Shown here: positions 17,001 through 21,067 of the stretch, piece by piece | Layout of the letters: the number at the start of each line of letters is the position of its first letter | Numbering within the stretch: position 1 is the first letter of the stretch | NCBI GenBank assembly: GCA_036747335.1 | Contig: DAIOCL010000043.1 | Span: 1-21,067 of the forward strand | Origin: UBA4660 sp002405435 | Lineage (GTDB): Bacteria; Bacteroidota; Bacteroidia; Flavobacteriales_D; Sanyastnellaceae | Reading direction: 5' to 3' | DNA: 21,067 nt | The notes under the pieces: generated by a model | Databases searched by the model: none | What the model was told of the DNA's origin: nothing | The model's input: only the letters and a program-made list of their open reading frames with translations | Translations under genes and position numbers: made by a program

Positions 17001-17204
17001 GGTGGTGGTATTCGGATAGGTGGGTGCACCACTGTAAACGTTGTTGATGATCCACTGGTTGTTTCCGGTATTCGTCCCGACGCCATCACCGTTTAGAATC
17101 CAGCCCGCACCGCCGAACTCAAAATTTTCAAAAAGCAACTGGATATCCTGCCCGCGCAGATGCACAGCCGCAAGCAGTCCGATCATGCATAAAATTTTTT
17201 TCAC
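14001..17204 (-). CDS. Gliding-motility-associated C-terminal (T9SS type B) surface protein with Ig-like repeats
   Basis: A 1067-residue exported protein. The signal peptide (MKKILCMIGLLAAV) is probably cleaved near residue 19. Residues about 22-215 resemble the jelly-roll domain seen at the start of other T9SS adhesins (FENFEFGGAGW, then GIDDVQIVATY). Several Ig/PKD-like beta-sandwich domains follow, with paired cysteines. One, around 665-745, starts INISGPSNVCANDTVEF. Two adjacent 70-residue repeats (823-892, 893-962) follow. The last 99 residues (LPELNFWVPNSFTPNDD, then LIFDRWGEVIF and GAYIWMIEF) are the type B sorting domain. Proteins of this type are exported by T9SS and held at the cell surface; adhesion is the likely role but is not shown. 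No catalytic motif was found. A -7 box lies 37-44 bases upstream. Confidence 0.92.
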   Translation of the reverse strand: MKKILCMIGLLAAVHLRGQDIQLLFENFEFGGAGWILNGDGVGTNTGNNQWIINNVYSGAPTYPNTTTQDITTGGTIGFGPTGTYLHIHDQPSGILNGNYDTGAASDRFSYSYGVCTYGMTDVHFSFFYLCQGAVNDFGSIYYSIDDGPWTQFGLAQYNGMTSWQYVDISDPIFENVGSLRFGFRWQNDSGAPPYTQSLGIDDVQIVATYAPADPVTIDILSISPTAVCENSFVTIEYQLSDTLCDGTYQIELSNSSGAFTGAFGSWVFSINYPNTTGFVSVLLPAAAGEGDCYRFRINRTSPPPVITGEASFCFEIIECPNVITTMQPVITLDTNAVCVGSAIDIPFYSTGVYAASNDYIAQLSDADGTFPADPVEIGSSDDNNNYDPMLGDIPGSVGGLVPEVEPGCNYFIRIISTNPDAIGSVWGPFCIQQCDITTNDMEDLFFCVNECAIDPDGETQTIDVDVNTYDGAATYGPGNIFNTQLLSSTSFAQIGPDGVLGSEAATGDCQLDVHVPCKDSLDMLGIPLGMNYMRVVATESSTPDNALGSLIRVTIGAYTNTPQVITPYSYPEFIPQYTFCVGETVALFFDPYDYFAGSTYMWSCNGIDGGDPFVSPSGANSNSLYVNLGGAGVLTFSIQETNNGCVSPWTPIMSINVLGNPVINISGPSNVCANDTVEFDVNFYVDTYYSWSTSAPEETIAFQDTSNNVLNISFTEPGSYTLSVDVLNECGSDSDVNNITILAAPEAEAWPDTTQICINESAALSVANGPSYSFEWFENGSSIGTSQNIDVSPESDTDYIVEVTGTGGCTDSDTVNVSVTLPDPPILLYDSICPGGMNDLMLMSDSLGAYLWSNGDNSVYTTVHDTGVYYLSVYGDDICPYLFEYHIGPLVPDPPILLLDSVCPGGNGNFPIQLEADAAGVYLWSTGQQLPVITVNDTGIYVLEIFMPDSVCQRTLQWLVIPDSCRTLPELNFWVPNSFTPNDDMVNDTFGPVFSDLSLLSQYRMLIFDRWGEVIFRSEDPMQKWYGNVMNGDYYASDGAYIWMIEFLQAERAEKTKVTGHVVMVR
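14319..14738 (-). repeat. Two tandem 210-bp (70-residue) Ig-like repeats
   Basis: Protein units beginning PDPPILLYDSICPGG (residue 823) and PDPPILLLDSVCPGG (residue 893) are exactly 70 residues apart. The DNA still matches closely at the unit starts (around 14731 and 14521). The second halves have diverged (GDDICPYLFEYHIG versus PDSVCQRTLQWLVI), so the duplication is not recent. Confidence 0.85.
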
Positions 17205-17240
17205 TGGCGTTTCCGTATAGTGTGGTTTTTAAGAAAAAAG

Positions 17241-17248
17241 CAAATGTA
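17241..17248 (-). promoter_or_regulatory. Bacteroidota -7 promoter box upstream of the type B surface protein
   Basis: Read on the minus strand, TACATTTG matches the Bacteroidota -7 consensus TAnnTTTG at every defined position. It lies 37 bases before the ATG at 17204, predicting a short leader. No TTG is found at the usual -33 spacing, so the -33 element may be weak or absent. Confidence 0.5.
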
Positions 17249-17398
17249 ACGAAAACATCCCCCGATCTACGGGTTGATTTTCAGTTATTTAACCTCTTCG
17301 AAGACGCAGGATCACCCCCAAGGGTTGCCTCGTCAGACAATAAAGGGAATTTCGCTGTGTTGCCTCATCTTTAACCCCTTAAAAAAACGCCCGAAGCT

Positions 17399-18955
17399 AT
17401 GGCAGGAGAACGCATTCTATGGGCAGATGACGAAATTGATCTGCTGAGGCCCCATATTCTGTTTTTAGAACAAAAGGGCTATTCCCTCACCACGGTCAAC
17501 AATGGCCGTGATGCCGTTGCGCAGGTGCGTGAAACGTATTTCGACATTGTTTTCCTCGACGAAAACATGCCGGGCATGAGCGGACTGCAGGCCCTGCAGG
17601 AAATCAAGAAACTCGATCCCGCCCTGCCGGTAGTGATGATTACCAAAAGCGAAGAAGAAGACATCATGGAGGAGGCCATCGGTTCCAAGATTGCCGACTA
17701 CCTGATCAAACCGGTAAATCCCAACCAAATTCTGTTATCGGTCAAAAAGAACCTAGACGAAAAGCGCCTCGTCAGTGAAAAAACATCGAGCAATTACCGC
17801 CAGGAATTCCGTGAAATTTCCATGCAACTGGGCGAGCGCATGGACGCCTCGGAGTGGGCCGTATTTTTTAGAAAGCTCCTCCGCTGGAGCATGGAACTAC
17901 ACGGCACGCAGGACGAGGGCATGTCGGAGATCCTGGCCTCACAACGCATAGAGGCCAACGAGCAGTTTTCCAAATTTGTGATGAAAAATTACCTGGCGTG
18001 GCTCAAGGGACAAAACGATGCCCCGGTGATGTCGCATACCCTGTTTCGTAACAAGGTGGTACCGGTCATCAAGGAAAGCGGTCAGGAATCGGTATTTCTC
18101 GTGGTGATCGACAACCTCCGGCTGGATCAGTGGATGGTCATTGCGCCGCGGTTGAAGGAGTATTTCCGGATCGACAGCGAAGATACCTACTTCAGCATAC
18201 TGCCCACGGCTACCCATTATGCACGTAATGCCATTTTTTCAGGATTGATGCCCAGAGAAATGGAGAAGATGTTCCCCCAGTGGTGGAAGAGTGAGGAGGC
18301 TGAGGGCGGGAAGAGTATGCACGAAGAAGATTTTCTCAGCACCCAGCTCAAACGCCTCGCCCTCGACATCAAATGGAGCTACAATAAGATTACAAATTTG
18401 CAGGCAGGTAAAAAACTGTCAGACAATTTCTCCAACCTCTTTGCCAACAAGCTGAATGTAATTGTCTATAATTTCGTGGATATGCTTTCGCATGCGCGCA
18501 CGGAAATGGAAGTGATCAAGGAGCTGGCCGACGATGAACCCGCATACCGGAGCATCACCCAGAGTTGGTTTGACCACAGTCCACTGCTCGAAATGTTGCG
18601 TAAGGCTGCAGAGGGACAGGCACGGGTGATCATCACCACCGACCACGGCACCATCCGCTGCGAAAACCCTGTCAAAATAGTCGGCGACCGCAACACCAAT
18701 ACCAACCTTCGTTACAAAGCGGGCCGCAACCTCAACTATAATCCCAGGGAAGTATTTGAAGTGCGCAATCCGGCTGACGCTTTTCTGCCGCGTTTGAATA
18801 TGAGCACTGCATTTGTGTTTGCGCTGAGCAATGACTTTTTCGTCTACCCTAATAACTACAACCATTTTGTGAATTTCTACCGGCACACCTTTCAGCACGG
18901 GGGAATCAGCATGGAGGAAGTAATGGTGCCATTTGTCAGCATGCGTGTGAAGTGA
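17399..18955 (+). CDS. porX: PorX, response regulator with PglZ phosphatase domain (T9SS regulator)
   Basis: PorX controls expression of T9SS genes together with the sensor PorY and sigma factor SigP, as known from Porphyromonas gingivalis. The 518-residue protein has an N-terminal receiver domain (about 1-120): acidic pocket Asp10/Asp11, phosphoacceptor Asp54 in VFLDENMPG, Thr82 and Lys104. After a helical linker (about 125-205) comes an alkaline-phosphatase-superfamily PglZ domain (about 225-518). Its candidate metal and nucleophile residues are Asp238 (VIDNLR), the Thr270/Thr272 pair in LPTATHYARNAIFSG, Asp361 and His365 (DMLSHAR), Asp415 and His416 (TTDHGT), and His500. All expected residues appear intact. 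The start follows a leader with no strong Shine-Dalgarno. The stop overlaps the tsaE ATG by one base. Three T9SS client genes occur in the same window. Confidence 0.95.
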   Translation: MAGERILWADDEIDLLRPHILFLEQKGYSLTTVNNGRDAVAQVRETYFDIVFLDENMPGMSGLQALQEIKKLDPALPVVMITKSEEEDIMEEAIGSKIADYLIKPVNPNQILLSVKKNLDEKRLVSEKTSSNYRQEFREISMQLGERMDASEWAVFFRKLLRWSMELHGTQDEGMSEILASQRIEANEQFSKFVMKNYLAWLKGQNDAPVMSHTLFRNKVVPVIKESGQESVFLVVIDNLRLDQWMVIAPRLKEYFRIDSEDTYFSILPTATHYARNAIFSGLMPREMEKMFPQWWKSEEAEGGKSMHEEDFLSTQLKRLALDIKWSYNKITNLQAGKKLSDNFSNLFANKLNVIVYNFVDMLSHARTEMEVIKELADDEPAYRSITQSWFDHSPLLEMLRKAAEGQARVIITTDHGTIRCENPVKIVGDRNTNTNLRYKAGRNLNYNPREVFEVRNPADAFLPRLNMSTAFVFALSNDFFVYPNNYNHFVNFYRHTFQHGGISMEEVMVPFVSMRVK

Positions 18956-19368
18956 TGGAGTTTCACGCAGTCATTCCCACCCTGGCGTCTCTGCCCGCTG
19001 TCGCCCGAGAGTTTGTCAATGCTTTTTCCGGAAAAAAGATCTTTTTGTTTTACGGAGGCATGGGCGCGGGAAAAACCACCTTTATACGCGCGGTGTGCGC
19101 AGCGCTGGGAGCCCCAGACGGTTCAAGCCCGACCTTTGCACTGGTCAATGAATACACCACCACTGCGGGAGCACTGATTCGCCACCTGGATCTTTACCGG
19201 CTGCGTTCACTGCGTGACGTGCTGGATATTGGAGTGGAAGAATACCTTCATGACGATGCGATGCTATTTGTCGAATGGCCGGAATTGCTGGAGCCAATGA
19301 TCGATGAAGCGGTAAGGGTGAAACTTTCCCTGGAAGGTGAGGGCAGAAGGATAGAGGCGGAGGGGTGA
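18955..19368 (+). CDS. tsaE: TsaE, ATPase of tRNA threonylcarbamoyladenosine (t6A) synthesis
   Basis: TsaE is the small P-loop ATPase that works with TsaB and TsaD to make t6A at position 37 of ANN-decoding tRNAs. The 137-residue protein shows Walker A GGMGAGKTT (34-42), SSPTFALVNEY (57-67), HLDLYRL (78-84, Asp79 likely Walker B) and VEWPE (106-110), all family signatures. I start at the ATG overlapping the porX stop (TGATG). A GTG one codon upstream is possible but less likely. Coupling to porX is positional only; no functional link between t6A and T9SS regulation is implied. In other Bacteroidota I recall porX, tsaE and an alanine dehydrogenase gene as neighbours, which fits here. Confidence 0.94.
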   Translation: MEFHAVIPTLASLPAVAREFVNAFSGKKIFLFYGGMGAGKTTFIRAVCAALGAPDGSSPTFALVNEYTTTAGALIRHLDLYRLRSLRDVLDIGVEEYLHDDAMLFVEWPELLEPMIDEAVRVKLSLEGEGRRIEAEG

Positions 19369-19586
19369 GCGAGTCTTGCTGCGACTGCACGTAAGAAGGT
19401 TTGCCCGGCATCAATGAGGCGACTCCGCTGGCCATATTCTCCTGCCAAATGGCAGCCACCAACCGGCGTGCGTTAAACATGCAGTATCGGGGCGAATGGT
19501 CTACGGTGGGTCAACGACCCATAAGCCAGCATTCAGGAAGAACGGGCATGCGTTAGTAAGAGCCGTTAAGCGTCTTGCTTTCGCCC

Positions 19587-19871
19587 CTAGTGATGGGTCA
19601 GCGTATCGGCTGGCATCGTATCCGCAGCGCCGGAATGGGTAGTATCCGCATGGGCGCTTTCTGACGGCATGGCCTTCATGTGATCTTCGCCATGAGCAGG
19701 CGTCGATGCAGGCTGCACGCCAAAGCCAACGCGCTCACCGGCCGAAACTTCCTGGCGGTCGCCGACATTGAGTGAACGGTTGACCATGGCAAACATTAGG
19801 GTAAGGCCAAAGGCAACAGGCATGATTAACCAGAGAATGCTGCGTTCACGGCTCGAAGCATGGGATGACAT
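19587..19871 (-). CDS. Small single-pass membrane protein with His-rich tail
   Basis: I do not recognise a family for this 94-residue protein. The N-terminus is polar and basic (SSHASSRER). One hydrophobic helix follows (about 12-30, ILWLIMPVAFGLTLMFAMV), then a short stretch with VGERVGFGV-like character (SAGERVGFGVQP, 43-54) and a low-complexity tail rich in His, Ala, Thr, Asp and Met with seven His residues. The topology suggests a tail in the periplasm, but the orientation is not certain. It lies between tsaE (convergent) and ald (divergent, 188 bp away). The intact frame, sensible helix and position make it a probable real gene. The His/Met tail could bind metal, or could just be a disordered linker. 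Confidence 0.65.
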   Translation of the reverse strand: MSSHASSRERSILWLIMPVAFGLTLMFAMVNRSLNVGDRQEVSAGERVGFGVQPASTPAHGEDHMKAMPSESAHADTTHSGAADTMPADTLTHH

Positions 19872-20019
19872 ATGTGGGTCGTTTGGTTTGTTGAGGCCGT
19901 AAAATTAACAAGGTTCGGGTAATGTGTGACAGTCTCCTAAGCAGTTGTTCACAAGGGACTTAACAAAGACTATTGCAAAATCGCCATTGAAAAGTCCGGC
20001 GCACCCGCTGCCGATTGTG

Positions 20020-20027
20020 TATCTTCG
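20020..20027 (+). promoter_or_regulatory. Candidate -7 box for ald
   Basis: TATCTTCG matches TAnnTTTG at all but one defined position. It sits 32 bases upstream of the ATG at 20060, a typical distance. No TTG lies at the usual -33 spacing; the nearest upstream TTG is about 30 bases before the box. Confidence 0.35.
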
Positions 20028-20059
20028 AAGGCCCGACCAGCCTATATTTCCACAACCCT

Positions 20060-21064
20060 ATGGACAGCAAAAAAGAGTCGATCCGCAGCCTGGCACGCGA
20101 GGCTGCCCTGGCCACCCAGGAGGAGTTAAAACCCGTCAGCGCCCGACACCAGCGACTCACCATTGGTATACCCCGCGAGACGTCTTTTCAGGAGCGACGG
20201 GTGGCATTGGTGCCCGAAAGTGTGGGCCTGCTGGTCTCCCATGGCCACGACGTGGTTGTAGAAACCGGCGCCGGAAAGGAGTCCCATTTTGAAGACCACG
20301 ACTACAGCGAGGCCGGTGCGCGCATCGCCTACAACCCCGAAGAGGTATTCCGCAGCGAGATTATCATGAAGGTGGCGCCGCCGAGCGAAGCAGAAATTGC
20401 TCTCATGCCCGGACGCCAGACCCTCCTGTGCGCCATCCATATGCCGGTGCAAAAGGCGGAAAACTTCAAGGCCATGTCGGCCAAAAAAATTACCGCCATC
20501 GCCTGGGACTACATAAAAGACGACAGCGGAATCTACCCCATCGTTCGCGCCATGGGTGAAATCGCAGGCAATACCTCCGTGCTGATCGCTGCCGAATACC
20601 TCAGCAATGCCGGCGGGGGACAGGGACTCATGTTTGGCGGTATCAGCGGCGTAAAACCCACCGAAGTGGTCATTATTGGTGCCGGAACAGTCGGTGAATT
20701 TGCCGCCCGCGCAGCCATCGGGCTGGGTGCCAGCGTGAAGGTCTTCGACAACAACATTTACCGCTTGCGCCGCATCCAAAGTGACCTCAACACACGCCTT
20801 TGGACAAGCACCATCCAACCCACCGAACTCCGTCTGGCCCTGGAGAGCGCCGATGTGGCCATTGGAGCCTTGCACACAAAAGGCGGACGCACCCCCATCG
20901 TGGTGTCAGAAGACATGGGCAGCAACATGAAATTTGGATCGGTCATCGTAGATATTGACATTGCCCAGGGCGGCTGCTTTGAAACGTCGCGCGTAACGCC
21001 CCACGATAACCCCATCTACAAAGAGCATGATGTGATCCACTATTGTGTTCCCAATATCGCCTAG
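20060..21064 (+). pseudogene. ald: Alanine dehydrogenase, interrupted by an in-frame TAG near the C-terminus
   Basis: Alanine dehydrogenase interconverts L-alanine and pyruvate plus ammonia with NAD. The visible 334 residues contain IGIPRETSFQERRVAL (35-50), the substrate-binding region IIMKVAPP (Lys104) and AIHMP (His127), the Rossmann motif VIIGAGTVGEFAARAAIGLG (204-223), and VIVDIDIAQGGCFETS (295-310). Start at ATG 20060 rather than an upstream ATG, whose extra 15 residues run through the promoter region. Bacteroidota homologues run to about 400 residues and continue VPNI-x-SR here. This frame reads VPNIA, then TAG, then CGC (Arg). One base change (TCG to TAG) would explain it, so the last ~65 residues appear lost. 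A sequencing error, a genuine truncation or readthrough are all possible; the window ends 3 bases later. Confidence 0.72.
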
Positions 21065-21067
21065 CGC

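Noticed and set aside
16488..17096. 202-codon open frame opposite the type B surface protein
   Set aside because: It is antisense to a frame with signal peptide, Ig-like domains and sorting domain, and has no recognisable domain.
18952..18954. GTG start for tsaE
   Set aside because: An ATG follows immediately and overlaps the porX stop as TGATG, a common coupling arrangement; GTG would add only one residue.
20126..20875. 249-codon open frame antisense to ald
   Set aside because: It lies wholly opposite a gene with clear alanine dehydrogenase motifs; the protein is low-complexity and resembles no family. High-GC coding often leaves such frames open.
1..21067. CRISPR arrays, tRNA or rRNA genes, insertion-sequence transposases
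   Set aside because: I looked for regularly spaced repeats, cloverleaf-like tRNA signatures and transposase motifs and saw none in the intergenic gaps, all of which are shorter than 220 bases.

Overview
This window comes from a member of the Bacteroidota, most likely a Flavobacteriales-type aerobe. Three large or medium genes end in type IX secretion (T9SS) sorting domains, two of type A and one of type B (gliding-motility-associated). The T9SS regulator porX is present, Shine-Dalgarno sequences are weak or absent, and a clear Bacteroidota-type -7 box (TAnnTTTG) is visible. Most of the window has moderate GC. Roughly 120-3470 is clearly AT-richer.

Layout. Positions 1-119 hold an imperfect palindrome. 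Next come a small putative lipoprotein gene (190-918) and a 1594-residue secreted protein (1022-5806). That protein has a lipase-like alpha/beta-hydrolase domain, a beta-helix-like middle, a helical region and a type A sorting domain. Base composition and codon use change abruptly inside this gene near 3470, so it looks like a mosaic. A strong hairpin terminator (5829-5857) closes this plus-strand block.

The centre (12895 down to 5881, minus strand) is a compact heme operon, hemA-hemC-hemE-hemF-hemL-hemH-hemJ. Neighbouring genes overlap or are 3 bp apart. The products cover glutamyl-tRNA to aminolevulinate (HemA, HemL), hydroxymethylbilane formation (HemC), and uroporphyrinogen III to heme by the protoporphyrin branch (HemE, HemF, HemJ, HemH). 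HemB and HemD are not encoded here.

Upstream of hemA, also on the minus strand, are a T9SS-tagged thioredoxin-like protein (13112-13933) and a 1067-residue type B T9SS surface protein with Ig-like repeats (14001-17204). They probably form one unit ending at the hairpin at 12989-13018.

The right end carries porX (response regulator plus PglZ phosphatase domain), translationally coupled tsaE (tRNA t6A synthesis), a small His-rich membrane protein on the minus strand, and an alanine dehydrogenase gene. The ald frame meets a TAG where the family continues with Ser-Arg, so it appears truncated 3 bases before the window ends.

The most noteworthy points are the mosaic secreted hydrolase with its AT-rich partner gene, the ald nonsense codon, the internal cysteine cluster in HemH, the hem operon lacking hemB and hemD, and a nine-G run beside the active-site lysine codon of hemL.
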